DNA of 64,000 nucleotides from Adiantum capillus-veneris. Its lineage: Eukaryota > Streptophyta > Polypodiopsida > Polypodiales > Pteridaceae. Positions 1 through 11,828 of this stretch are shown one piece after another. The notes beneath the pieces were generated by a model. The model saw only the letters and a list, made by a program, of their open reading frames with translations. It did no database searches and was not told where the DNA came from. Made by a program: the position numbers and the translations under genes. Within the stretch, counting starts at the first letter, position 1. Each line of letters opens with the position of its first letter. Location: the NCBI GenBank assembly GCA_014529385.2, contig CM043942.1:29262969-29326968 (forward strand), in the 5' to 3' direction.

Positions 1-431
1 TATGAATCCTCAAAAAGCTCAATGAGCCAATCTTTAGTAATTTCCTGAAGACATAACAATGCAGAGACAGCCCACCGAAAACCTATTGTTCACTGCTCAC
101 AAGCCTCTGGAAGGGAAGCCTGGCAATGGCAGGTTGCATATGGCGCTCAATGTGCAAAAACTCATACATAATAACTCTGTGAGACTCATACCTTCTCCTA
201 TGGCCTTGAACAGTATGCAAATTTAAAGAAGATGCTTCACCTATTCCAAGACTTCACGTAGGTCTTTTGTTCCACACCATCATTGAAGGAAGCAATAAAA
301 GACCTTCAAACACAACAACAAGGGAGTCAATAGCAGAACAAGGCATAAGGTCAATAGCAAGCAATAGTGAGCAAGTGGTATTCCAAGAATCTATCATACC
401 GCTTGGTAGTGACCAACTTCGTAACGAGCCC
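1..431. other. Intergenic DNA, no feature recognised
   Basis: Mixed-composition DNA. The short open frame at 267-542 has no recognisable domain and runs into the minisatellite that follows, so I do not call it a gene. Confidence 0.5.
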
Positions 432-964
432 TCACGTGGTCAACACGACACGATATTGAAGCACCGCTTTTACAGGGGATCACCTATTCACTTCCTAATG
501 ACCCACTATATAACATGTGTGCTTGTGCAAGAAATGGTGTAATAGTAAGATCTAGGGTAGGTGGTCAATACGAGGTGACATTGAACCAACGCTTTTACAG
601 GTAATCCCCTAATTGCTTGGTAATGACCCACGAGATCACATGCATACTTGTGCACGGCAGTAGGGACCCAAGCCCTTATAGTGAAGACTTATGCAAATAG
701 ATAGGTAAATAGTAGACTTATGTAAATAAACATTAATAGTGAGACCTAGGGCCGATGGTCAATATGACGCGATACTGAACTAGCGCCTCTCTAAGAGACC
801 TCTTAATTGCTTGGTAATGACCCACGAGATAACATGCTTGCTTGTGTACTTCTGAAGTGACCCACTAGAAAGACCTAGCGCACGTGGTCAATAGACGTGA
901 TATTGATCCACCACAGCTACATGCACTCCCCTAATCGCTTGGTAATGACCCACTAGATACTATG
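432..964. repeat. Degenerate minisatellite, about four units
   Basis: Four diverged direct copies of a roughly 85-100 bp unit lie at about 432-530, 560-655, 753-848 and 881-964. Each has the order GGTCAATA..., a GATATTGAACCA-like block, CTTTTACAGG or its variants, CCTAATTGCTTGGTAATGA, then CCCACTAGAT or CCCACGAGAT. Spacers between copies vary in length. A partial block (CTTGGTAGTGACC) occurs just upstream. There is no coding signal. This could be an old tandem repeat or the subterminal region of an unrecognised transposon. Confidence 0.7.
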
Positions 965-1450
<486 letters not shown>

Positions 1451-1653
1451 AGCCTCGGAAATGTAGTTTGCAAAAGAGAGAGAGCGAGAGAGAATTCAAG
1501 AGAGCGACACAGAGAGGACTAGTACTATGAATCTAGAAAGCAGTGATGTGGCTAGTAGCTATTGTAAATATTAAAGCATGCGGAGTAGTGAGTGGTTAAT
1601 TATTATCGATGTGGCATATAAAATCAACTTTGGGATACCCGTTATTATCAAGA

Positions 1654-1654
1654 C

Positions 1655-1692
<38 letters not shown>

Positions 1693-1835
1693 TATGTGCA
1701 CTACATGCCCTATGCACACACAAACCCTAAATTGTATACAAACTTCATGCTCTCTGTACACACAGACGCACATAAAGCCTAAATTGTATCTGCACACAAA
1801 CCCTAAATCTCTCCCTCTCTCTATCTCTCTCTCTC

Positions 1836-1888
<53 letters not shown>

Positions 1889-1914
1889 TACACACACACA
1901 CATACACACACACA
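1654..1914. repeat. Two compound CT/AC microsatellite blocks
   Basis: The first block (1654-1692) is (CT)n passing directly into (AC)n. The second (1809-1914) is an interrupted CT tract followed by an interrupted (AC)n with AT interruptions. The unique DNA between them twice carries ACAAACCCTAAAT next to CACACA, so the two blocks may be a local duplication. Confidence 0.9.
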
Positions 1915-2137
1915 AATTCTCCCTTATAATGGGAAAATCTCTTGGGCTCACATCCATTCTCTACGCTCAGATTACCTTGTAGTCAACATTCCATTCCCTG
2001 CGATTGTATTAGTTTGTCGTTGTCAATGGTAATACTAGGTACACATTCTCTCTAGGTTCTCCCTTCTTAAATGTGTGAGTACCTTATCACGTTGTATTGA
2101 CTGGGTTTTAAATTTTGCCGCTTATTTGTTTAGGAAT

Positions 2138-3086
2138 GGCCGTGAACGAGTTTAACATGCACTTGGAATCAGATGAGGAGACATAACAATCCTGCGTGGA
2201 AAAGATTTACATGTTCCTACATCATGCAAAAGCCCACCTCCATGCTCATGATTTGACTCAAGTGTTCAATGCAATATTTCCATTTGAGAAAATCATCAAA
2301 ACAAACAGTCTATGTTTTGGGGAACTCAAGCAAGAGTATGAGGATAGTTTTTTTGCCAATTTTTTTATGATTGATGGAAAAAAATACGTTCATATAGCTG
2401 ATTTTTCAACAAACATAGTTGTCGAAAGAAGTGTAAATAGATGTCTTAAAAAGATGCCCGGTTTTGTTAGCAGAGTGGAGGAGAAATTCCCTACGCACTG
2501 AAAGATGTGTTGGTTTCTTTGATACATGTATGGGTTTCTATGTTTCCTCCATATACTTACAAAAGATTCTGAGACCAATATTGCGCAGTTACCAAGCATG
2601 GTTGCTCCATTAAATGATAAGGGAGTTGATGAAGTGGTTGCCATTGACCCAGAAAAGGAGAGGGCCTTGGTTCTATCATCTGTTGTGCCTTCCGAGGAAA
2701 CAACTTTAAGTATAACACCAATAGAGGATGATGAAAATAATGAACATGGGGACTTGCCACTATCTTGTTTTCCAAGCTTTCCTGTGGTGGACGCCCTTGA
2801 TTATGTTCTACTAGCAAATATTATGCATTTGTTCAATGTTCATGAAGACTACTGCCTAGCTGCTATCGCAAGTTATAGAGAGGCAGACGTGGATTGGGTG
2901 GAGGATGGATTAGATCAACATCTTTTAGTTGATTCTACAGGGAAGGATAGTGAGTATCAGTCAAGCAAGGAAATAATCAAGGCAATTTTTGATGAATGGA
3001 AAATATGTGAAGCCAAATTGCCTTTTAACCAAGAGCATGCAGCTGCGACAAATAGACTTGGTTTGGCCGATATGGGAAAATTTTAG
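2138..3086 (+). pseudogene. Decayed coding segment, unknown protein (exon-like)
   Basis: I do not recognise this protein. A coding-like frame starts at ATG 2138, directly after a splice-acceptor-like pyrimidine stretch ending TTTGTTTAG. It has an in-frame TAA after about 16 codons, runs open from 2196 to 2501, meets two close TGA codons (2499, 2518), and continues in the same frame to a TAG at 3084. The first part (2196-2501) is mixed and hydrophobic, with no signal peptide. The second is acidic (runs such as EDDENNE) and then helix-rich. A donor-like GGTAAGT lies about 20 bp past the stop, suggesting exons of a spliced gene. It converges with the minus-strand gene at 4322-6398; both could belong to one old element. 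Function unknown. Confidence 0.35.
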
Positions 3087-3579
3087 AAACCAAATACACA
3101 TGAAGACGGTAAGTCCGCGATCTCCATATGGACAAGATCTACACTTGAGGCCAATGAAAATCAACAGGCTCTACCTTTTTCCATGAGCTAATTATATAGT
3201 TTTTGTTTCTTGTTTTTTTCCTGCTTAAAGCTTATTGAATTAAAAGCAAGTTTTTGTATATGATGATGATTTTCTGAGGAGAGCAGGAGGGTCAAGAGCA
3301 TCTGCTCCTCACTCTTGAAATTCTACACGTCTTCGAAAGGACGCTGCACTAGCTCACTATGTCAAAAAACTCAATCATCAAAAGGTACATTCATTCACAC
3401 ATAGTATGACACTTATAATTGATAATAAGAGGACTTGAATCATGATGAATCCATTTGTGATTGGTAGATCATAATATTTCATAAGGAATACTCAGAAGAC
3501 AATGCAAAATTCCATTGTTTGCATTCAAAGTAATATTGAGGTTTTGTGGGGATAATAATATTGCCATGAATGCGAAAAA

Positions 3580-3924
3580 GTGGTTCTGGTAGAGAAACAG
3601 TTTGCGCTGTGGATATTTGGTCAAGACCCTGGATGCCAAGCACTTAGATGCCCTTACTACTTGTCATACTCAGTTGGAGCTATTGTAGGAGGAATCAAAG
3701 GTCCATACACATTGACTATTTATGGGAAAAAAGATCTATTAAAGAGCAAAAAGTGCCGATGTATTCAAGAGGCAACAATGCCAAGAATAGAGCTACCAAC
3801 AGAAGAAGAAGATGAAGAAGAAGGAATACCACTAAAGAGGAGCAAGCCCGCCTCGCCTTCAAACCCGTCTTCACCCAACCTTGAGTCTTGCCTTCTTTCC
3901 ATGAATGATGTTCCTTTTGTTTGA
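3580..3924 (+). pseudogene. Unknown ORF with acidic tail, possible exon of the upstream gene
   Basis: A 114-codon frame. The N-terminal half contains aromatic and cysteine-rich stretches (QALRCPYYLSYSVG); the C-terminal half has an acidic run (EEEDEEEG) followed by Lys-Arg and a Ser-Pro-rich tail, like a nuclear or disordered segment. No catalytic motif or known domain is visible. It lies downstream of 2138-3086 on the same strand. A short coding-like block at about 3335-3385 ends in AAAAGGTACA, which could be a splice donor. I infer that these blocks may be exons of one gene, but no joined frame can be proven. Confidence 0.3.
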
Positions 3925-4321
3925 TAGATACAACATGTTTATGAACAATCCTCATTTTTTGGAACTATACCCATGCACTCTAGATCATTATCACCTTCAT
4001 TTGTTGGTTCTGTATAACTGTTTTCTTCTACAATGTAGTGTTCATTTGTTGGTTCTTCAGTTTCATGTTGTTTTGTCAAATATCTTTGAAGTTGCCTCTT
4101 GTAAAACTAGTTGAAGAGTTCTTTCAGTGCATTGCTTCTGATTTGTCCACCTCCATACCTTGTACTCCTAAAAAATGATGTTCGTGCTTGGTAATGTGAT
4201 TTTTCCATTCCTTGAGTACTCCAACTTTAGCAAGTAAACCTTGTACTGTAAATATGGGCCATGAATGTAGACAATATACTATAGTAAAACACAAAATGCA
4301 TAGTGTGAGATTTTCTAATAT
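3925..4321. other. Spacer between two convergent genes
   Basis: AT-rich sequence with no open frame of note. It separates the ends of the plus-strand segment and the minus-strand gene and probably contains the 3' untranslated regions of both. Confidence 0.4.
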
Positions 4322-6398
4322 TTTTAACTAGGACTAGAAAGCAATTTAAGCACTTTTGATAGTATTACCAAATCGAATGTAATGTCTTTTTCTCCCCATG
4401 CCTCTTTTATAGCTTTAATCAAAAGTATGATGCATTTTTGTAGTCGGTTGCATATGAAGTAGGAGAAAATCATCAAGCAGTTTCCACACCAACATTCTTT
4501 TATTTGCTCTGTCTCGTTGGCTTGATACATTTTTGGTTATCCTGCAAAGCTCTTTCCAACAATCCAACATTGCATTTACTTACTTTTGGTCATGGTTGCT
4601 GAGAAATCTTCTTTCCTTTGTGCCTCCCATTGAAACATCTTGTAAGACATCACCTGTTCTCCCTGAAAGATTTGGGTCTTTCCAATGGACTTGCCCACCA
4701 TGATAACCCATTTTTGAGAGTAAGACCTTGCATTTTTCTATACAAATATCTGCAATTTGTGTAGGCTTGGTTGAATATGCATAGTCTAGGTGTAGGCAAA
4801 GCAATTTATCTAGTATTCTAATTTCAGCATGTAATGTACAAATGTGTACAGTTTTTAGCTCGAACGGCAGGATCTGATTCCAAATCGTATGATTGTTTGG
4901 ATAGTCTGATAAATTTACCAAATGTCTAGAAGGTGGTTTCCCTATATCAACATCATCTCTCCAATCCTTTTCTCCCATGCCCCCAGCCATACAGTAAATA
5001 CAAGGATATTGTGTGTTCACCCCTCCACTCATACCAAACATTGACTTAAGTGTTTTTAAGTTGGCCCTCAAATGACGCTCAACCTTAAAGCTACCAATAT
5101 CATTAACCTCAAGAGGTTCACCTGCAACCTGGCTTTGCATAATACTTGGAATAGTTGTATGAGAGAAAATCCATTTGAGAATCTCATGGCTTTCTATTGG
5201 TACTTGGGTAGAGCCAATCCACCATAGATCCATTTTTTATTTACTTTATAACTTAGGGTATCTCTCTCGCATCGGGTGTAATCCAAAGCTCTATTCATAA
5301 TACAAATAATTATTCTCTCCATTTTTTGACATTTCAAAATTTGAGCTTCATCCAACTTCAACACAAATATAAGTTTCCCATCACAATCTCTAACATTGAT
5401 TCCATATAATTGGACCATTGTAATCTGAACTTTTCTGAGATCCATCCATATATTATTAAATGCATTATATTCAAAGTGAGTTTTTTTTTGTTTTTCATAA
5501 GGCATTATACCCTCAATATGAAAATATTCCCCAACATAGTTTGGTATTTCTTGATTTAATTGATGTCATCTTTTTACTACCTTGTATGGCCTTGGCAAAC
5601 CAAATGGCTTAATGTTATAATGTTTTATATTTTTGAACCAAAGTCCAAAGAGTGCACAATATACCCTTCTGCTTACTCCAACTCTATCACATGCCTCTAC
5701 AATCTGCAAAGGTTTTACTACTGAGTTTATATCCTTTACCAACTCTCAAAGGGCAAGTTTTCTCAATTTATTATTTTTTGAAAGTTTCAAAAGTTTTATA
5801 ATGTCTAATCTATTCATTGTCTCACTTAGAATTTGAATCCTATCTTCAAATTTATTCATATCTAGCCCAGAAACTTGAGAAATATAATCCCTAACTAGTT
5901 TCATTCTTCTTTTTCTTGCCCATGTGTCCCTAACAAATTATTTATATGCTTTAGTTGCCTAGTTCTTTCTCTTAGACCAATGGGAGTTTTCTTTTGGGCA
6001 TTTAATTTTTTTATTGGATTTCTCAAGTTCTTTAGTTTTTTTTGAAGCTCTGTAACTTGGGTTTTAAAATTTAATAAAGTTGTGTTTAAGTAAATAAGAT
6101 GATTTACATGGTCATTACCACATTGGGAAAGTCTTGAACAATATCCCAATAGACCATTAGCACCATCCCCAAAAAACCTAATAAGGTTATGAACAGAAGA
6201 AAAGGCAGGTGGATCTCTTGGATAAATACTCCCATCAATCCATAGGTCAATGTGCTTCTTCCCTTCCTTGCGTAGTCTGTTTTCTTCTTTGGCATCCCTC
6301 AACACTCTCTAATTTACACTACAAGTTGTAGCATATTCAGGGTTAAGTTTAATATTAATATGAAATCTAGATGAGGAATGTGTATCTGAGGTAGACAT
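4322..6398 (-). pseudogene. Decayed transposon-like protein (coiled coil plus Cys/His-containing core)
   Basis: Read leftwards from an ATG at 6398, a near-continuous coding signal of about 650 codons is visible across in-frame stops and frameshifts. Order: a Ser/Thr-rich start; a stop after about 30 codons; a Lys/Leu-rich coiled-coil segment (6305-5901); a helical segment with CDRVGVSRRVYCALFGLWF (about 5700-5625); a segment with VLKLDEAQILKCQKMERI (5505-5194); then a core (5233-4580) with YPCIYCMAGG, LHAEIRILDKLL, HGGQVHW and GGTKERRFLS; and a C-terminal block below 4580 with DDFLLLHMQPT. The CxxC plus LHAE...DKLL arrangement reminds me of uncharacterised transposon-borne proteins common in eukaryotes, but I cannot name the superfamily. 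A gene capture or host gene is less likely given its decay. Confidence 0.5.
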
Positions 6399-8858
6399 AG
6401 CTAGAGGTTATATTTTCTACTAGGAGAAAGATGAAAATGAGAAATAAGGGAGCAAGTTCTCGGTACGATGAAGACAAAAAAGGAGAAGCTCCAAGCAAGA
6501 TGGGGGAGATTCAAAATTGTCAAAATACAAGGGAGATGGCGGGGAATACTATGCATTGAGATATATTAAAAGATATGCTTTAAATGGAGAAAATACTCAC
6601 GAATCTAGCGATAACAACTATATTTGGAGACGTTTGACATCCAAAACCTCTACTATAGTAAGAAAATAATCACTTCCTTATGGGGCCCAAATGTTTTCAC
6701 TTTTGGCCTTAATTCTAACTCTCCACAACCTCACAGTACACATATACACATGTAAATAACTCTCTCACACCCATATTTCTCTCTCTCTCACTCTCCCTCT
6801 CTCAATCAACACAACACATAGAAAAAACCATAGGCCATAGGCCCTATGTTCCAAATCTGGCAGCCTTTTGACGTACAAATCTAAAAATCCCCCCTAAAAT
6901 GAACAAAACTGGCTTTCATATAGGCTACAAGCTAATTTTGTATGAAAATAGTACGTTCATTCTGTGCCTGACAAGTGTTAAGTCCTCCTCAGTTGTAGGT
7001 GTGCATGAAAATATCTCCCTCTTCTTTATGCATGTGTTTGCATCGTTCTCCACCATTGCTTTTTTTGCCTTTTGCATGTCCTTATCCACTCAAAAATACA
7101 CGTGCATTCATGTCTCTTTCTTGTCCATGGGCATATGCCCTTTTATTCCCTTTGTTTTTTATTATTCCCCCTGGGATGCCCGTGAGCAAGGCCGTAAGGC
7201 CGTTTTTCTTGTTCTCTTGACGTGTAGAATTGGCCTCTTGTAGCCGTCACTTTTTTGTTTTGGGGGAGGGGTGGGAAACCCCCCTTATAGTCTCTTAAGG
7301 GCCCCAAATGGGCTCTCTAGGAACCCGTGGGAACCTCCCTTAGTCAATTGGGGGGGGAGGTCAGCGATATCACCAACCCCCCTCCCATCTTCTTCATCTC
7401 CTCCATCTCGCAAGCTCAGCCCGCCATAGCCATCTGTAGCATCATCACCACCATCGTTGTCGCCTGACCATCAACCTTGTCACGCAGAGCAGCGCCATTA
7501 CCACGCATGGGAGAGCTCACTCTCCATACTCTCTAATGAGATATATCAATGAATAGGCCACACTTTTATATATATATATAGAGATGCATTCATGTGTATT
7601 TCGACCAATGTGAGATTTTTTCTTTCTCTCCATCTACCACGTGGCACGCTGTGAGGCTTCTCCCACATAAAGAGCAAAAAAACCTTTTTCTTTTAAAAAA
7701 GAACCAAGGCCAAGGGTCCATATTTTCTCTCACTGCTAATTGCCCCCAGGGTATCCAATGCCAACAACAATTGTCCACATGCTCGAGAATGCTCCATAAC
7801 CTCCACTCCTTTGAATCTTTTTGTCTAGGGCTTCAAAATCCGCACTCAAAAATGACCCCCCATTCAATTTCCCGACTTCAAAAAAATCTTCAAGTCCATC
7901 TTCCCAATTGCCCATCTTGTTCCTCTTGCCATTACCCGCTCGGGTCTCCAATTGAGAAACCAATTGGATAGCCCTCTTGCACATGTGCCCGACTACATTC
8001 CACATTTGGGGCTTGCCTAGATCTCACCATTTTAGTCTCCATAATTAAGCACCAAAAGTGTCCCCTGGTCACCTGCTCCATCTTTTCAGAAAAATTCTAA
8101 GTGTTGGGACATCATCAAAAACCACCCAAACTGGAGCGCTTGCATCTCTTAGCTCATGAAGCCAATTGAAAATATAACTTCATATCCCTATAGCTAGCAT
8201 GTCTGACTACATCTAAGCACCTGGATCCAAGCATAATCAATCCTCAAGGGAAATACAAAACCCACTCCAAACTGGTCTCTCATCAACCTATGCACCAAAA
8301 ATAGCTCCTAGATGAAAACTGTCAACATTCAAGCACACATAACTTCCTGTTGGGGTGTCCAAACACTAATCTGACTTCACAAGGCTATTCCTAGAATACT
8401 AAAGTACATTATAGGGTCTCTACTTGCCTGATTCCTACATTGTACCCATATGATTTTTGGCCTCCAAAAAGCACCCTTTCCACTTCATGCACTTCACATG
8501 TGGCATCAATCCTTCAACTTTCAAGCTGATCTTCATATCCTGCTGCTACTCCCACTTGAAAGCACATACATTGGTAACCTTGGGCCAAAATTTAGCACTT
8601 ATTTTCTCTACATCTCCACTGCCTAGCTACTTTATTCTCCTGTTTCTACCCTTTGCAAAAAACTTCTCACATTTTGCTCAACCCTTACTACTGCTAAAGA
8701 ATTCATGCTTAGCAGTCAAAGTTCATGCCAATGTCCACCGGGATCAAAAGGCCACAAAGAGAAGGACTCCCTACAAGAAAAAAACACCTCAAAAAACTCT
8801 TCAAATTCTTTCATTTCTTCATATGTAGCAATATCTCAGTTCACCATTCTTCTTGCAA
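6399..8858. other. Long non-coding stretch, no gene recognised
   Basis: About 2.5 kb with no supported gene. It contains a short CT-rich tract (about 6779-6804), a GC-richer part with poly-G and poly-C runs (7260-7370), a (TA)n-like run near 7567-7580, and pyrimidine-rich DNA from 8000 on. Open frames at 6899-7243, 7594-7971, 7736-8005 and 8457-8828 have no domain and low-complexity composition. Confidence 0.5.
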
Positions 8859-9257
8859 CTACTCCATTTCTTCAACTAAGCTTGCTCCATCTTCAAGTAC
8901 ATAAGCATCTTCCACATGAAAGCTGGCTTCCCCAAGATCCATCTTCAATTCTTTTTCCACCAAGGCTTCTACATCCTCACAGTCTTCAAGGTCGTCAAAT
9001 AGCTTCTCTTCAAAGCTCAACTCATCATCAACCATCCAAAATGCATCACTATCCTTATCTATAGCCACTTCCAAATGCTTCGCACACCAATATTTAGATG
9101 AACAGCCTTCCAAATCCTCAAAATCTGCAAGAGTCACCTCAAGAGAATCCTGTTCAACCGTTGGCAGCATACATGACATGTCCGGTACATCAAGTGATAT
9201 GTTTGATCGCTTGTCTTCATCTTCGTCTTTGGTTCTCTTTGACCTAGTTCTACTCAC
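8859..9257 (-). CDS. Acidic ORF of unknown function next to a breakpoint
   Basis: A 132-codon frame starting with a basic cluster (MSRTRSKRTK) followed by a strongly acidic body, such as DEDEDK and FDDLEDCEDVEALVEKE. There is no known domain, signal peptide or membrane segment. Its start codon lies at the exact point where gypsy1 protease homology begins on the other strand, so its true upstream part may have been replaced. It could be the remains of a host gene exon, part of a retroelement gag, or a chance frame. Confidence 0.25.
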   Translation of the reverse strand: MSRTRSKRTKDEDEDKRSNISLDVPDMSCMLPTVEQDSLEVTLADFEDLEGCSSKYWCAKHLEVAIDKDSDAFWMVDDELSFEEKLFDDLEDCEDVEALVEKELKMDLGEASFHVEDAYVLEDGASLVEEME

Positions 9258-9258
9258 A

Positions 9259-9560
9259 ATTTCATATCCACAGAGTTGGCCACCAAGCTAGGCATACAAG
9301 CTTACGAAATGAGAGATGTCCTACCCACAGACGGTGCTTTCAAGGGGCAAGAAGCTTCAGTCACTCCCTTAATCGGGAAATTGAGGCTCCATGTCCAAAG
9401 CTATGTGGACAAAGAGGACTTCTTTATCTCTCCTCTCAAGCACGACGATGTAATCCGAGGGGTAGCATGGTTTGATCGCATGGCTGCCAATGTTCACGGA
9501 AAAAAAAAATGTACATAGATGCCAAGCAAATGGGTAACACCATACCCATTGTACATACAC
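9259..9560 (+). pseudogene. gypsy1 aspartic protease, C-terminal fragment
   Basis: The frame opens at NFISTELATKLG and continues through HVQSYVDKEDFFISPLKHD and AWFDRMAANV. It is collinear with gypsy2 protease (39439-40158), where the upstream catalytic block DPGSTQNFIS is present. Here the D-x-G-S-T catalytic loop is missing because the sequence starts after it. A frame change occurs at an A-run near 9500-9509, where about 12 codons present in gypsy2 are also lost. Non-functional. Confidence 0.8.
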
Positions 9561-10669
9561 AAGATTTCAATAAGTCAATAACGAGCTCTATTTTCGTGTA
9601 CATGATTTTTGTTAAAGATTCTCAAAATGAACCTAATGTTTTAACAAAAGAAAATAAACACACTCACAAGGAATTAGAGTTATTCAATTTTCTCAAGGGG
9701 TTTCAAGATGTCTTAATTGAGGACATCCCTTGTGAGCTACCTCCTAAATTAGGCAATGATGACCATGCAATTGAACTTCTTCCAAGAAGGTCATCGCCTA
9801 ACAAACCTCCTTATAGAGTTTCTCAAGCTCAACAAGAGGATATTATGCGGCAAGTGCATGAGTTAGTTGAGAAGGGCATGGTTAGGCCTAGCTCATCTCC
9901 ATTTTTTTCTCTTGTGCTATTAGCACAAAAAAAAGACGTCACATAGCGTATGTGTATCGACTATAGAGCACTAAATAGGATGACTATCAAGAATAGGTTT
10001 CCCGTTCCACGGGTAGAAGACCTATTTGATAAGCTACAAGGGTCCACCTACTTCAATAGGATTGACCTAAAAAGTGTCCATCATCAAATAAGGATAGTTG
10101 ATCAAGACATTGTAAAGACCGCATTTAGCACTACGTTTGGTCTTTACGAATATATTGTCATGCCTTTTGGCTTGACCAATGCACCAGCCACATTCAACCG
10201 TTTCATGGAGAAACTATTCAGGCCTCACCGAACCTTTACTGGAGTGTTCTTTGATGATATTATCATCTACTCTAATTCATTAGATGAACACAAGCAACAC
10301 CTCCAGGTAATATTTCAAGTTCTAAGAGAGAATAAACTTTATGTTAATAAAAAGAAAAGTGAATTTTTATTACAAGAGATTCAGTATTTAGGTCACATTA
10401 TCTCTCAAGATGACATCCAAATGGATCCATCAAAATTAGAGGTAATAAAAGAATGGCCTAAACCAAGGAATCTTCATGAACTAAGAAGCTTTATAGGGGT
10501 TTGTGCATACTATAGATGCTTCATAGAAAAGTTCTCACTAATAGCGGGACCATTACATGACCTAACAAAGAAAAACATTAGGTATACATGTTCTGCCAAG
10601 GAGAACAATGCTTTCAAAAAGCTTATCTCAACCTGTGCTTACACTACCGGATCTCTCAAAGCCATTTGA
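9509..10669 (+). pseudogene. gypsy1 reverse transcriptase
   Basis: The Ty3/gypsy RT domain is clear: the start block ELPPKLGNDDHAIELLP, LVEKGMVRPSSSPF, CIDYRALNRMTIKNRFPVPR, MPFGLTNAPATFNRFM, the catalytic FFDD (GVFFDDIIIYS) and LGHIISQDDIQMDP, then the connection QLRSFIG-like block. One in-frame TAG (9944-9946) lies before CIDYRALN. The GYHQ motif is altered to VHHQ (DLKSVHHQIR). The frame ends by frameshift at about 10610-10640, where RNase H continues in the frame starting at 10608. The enzyme copies element RNA into DNA in the virus-like particle; this copy is inactivated. Confidence 0.9.
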
Positions 10670-11828
10670 GGTCCAATGTGATGCTTGTGGTGATTGCCTT
10701 GGAGCTGTTTTTCTCCAAGAAGGGCACGCCATAGCCTATGAAAGTCGAAGGCTGGAGCCTATTGAGCAAGCTCTAGGCATATATGAAAAGGAACTCCTCA
10801 CAGTTCTACATGCCTTAGACTCATGGAAGAACTATTTATTGGGGACTCCTTTCCTTCTGCGAACGGATCACCAAAGTCTTAAGGACTTCATGATGCAGAC
10901 CAAGCTCCCCGACAAACAAATGAGGTGGGAAAATTTTCTTTCGCAATTTTATTTTCATATTGTTTGCATTGATGGCAAGCATAATCAAGTAGCCATTGCA
11001 CTCTCAAGACTGCCAAGAGTGAATGCGGTTTCCATAGCAACTCACAATGATCTATCTTCAATGATAGATGAGTATGCTATTGATCTCGATTTTAGAGATG
11101 TGATTTCAGCCCTTGCACTAGGGAAGAAAGAGGAACCATTTACTTTACAAGATGGTTATCTTCTCTATGGAAATAGACTATGCATTACTAACTCACTCCG
11201 TGAGAAAGTAATGTATGAATCTCATGCTCCTCCTTATGCAGAGCATAGAGGCATTCAGTCTACCCTAAAGGGAATTGAAAAATATATCTATTGGCCTACC
11301 ATGAAAGCAAACATACAAGGGTATGTTTCTAAATGTGTGGTATGCCAAAAGACGAAGTTTGATAGAAGGAAACAACCTGGATTTCTTCAACCTTTGCCAA
11401 TCCCTAATTCACCATGGGAGAGCGTATACATGGATTTTATCTTTGGATTGCCTAAGTCTATCCATGGGGATACCAGAAAATGGATGATAGTAGACAGGTT
11501 CAGTAAACAAGCTCATTTTATACCTGTCAAAAAGACTATCAAAGCCCATCAAATAGCAACCCTATTCATTTCACAAATCTTCAAGTACCATGGCTTGCCA
11601 ATGTCCATAGTGTCGGATAGATATCCTAGAATGACCAGTAATTTCTGGAAGGGTCTCTTTGATAATTTAGGGACAAGGCTAAACTTCTCTTTAGCCTATC
11701 ACCCGCAAACGGATGGCCAAAGTGAAATAGCTAACCTAACAATTCTTGATCTACTAAATGCCTATGTAACGGAAGTAGATCAAAGATCCCAATGGGAGAA
11801 GTACTTACCCTTAGTGGAATATGCATGA
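10608..11828 (+). pseudogene. gypsy1 RNase H and first integrase core copy
   Basis: A 406-codon frame. RNase H covers roughly residues 10-140, with FEVQCDACGDCLGAV, ELLTVLHAL and LRTDHQSLK. It is followed by the linker and the integrase zinc finger (H...H in YAEHRG and upstream, C-x2-C in CVVCQKTK) and the DDE core: YMDFIFGLP (first D), SIVSDR (second D), DGQSE (E). It ends with a TGA created by the first array junction (LVEYA, then stop) instead of continuing to the integrase C-terminus. This is unit 0 of the array. The core is 535 bp upstream of unit 1, and the SDRYP here is SDRDP in most later units. Confidence 0.9.

Noticed and set aside
6899-7243. Hydrophobic 114-codon ORF as a membrane protein
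   Set aside because: Composition is explained by T-rich DNA; no start context, domain or neighbour supports it.
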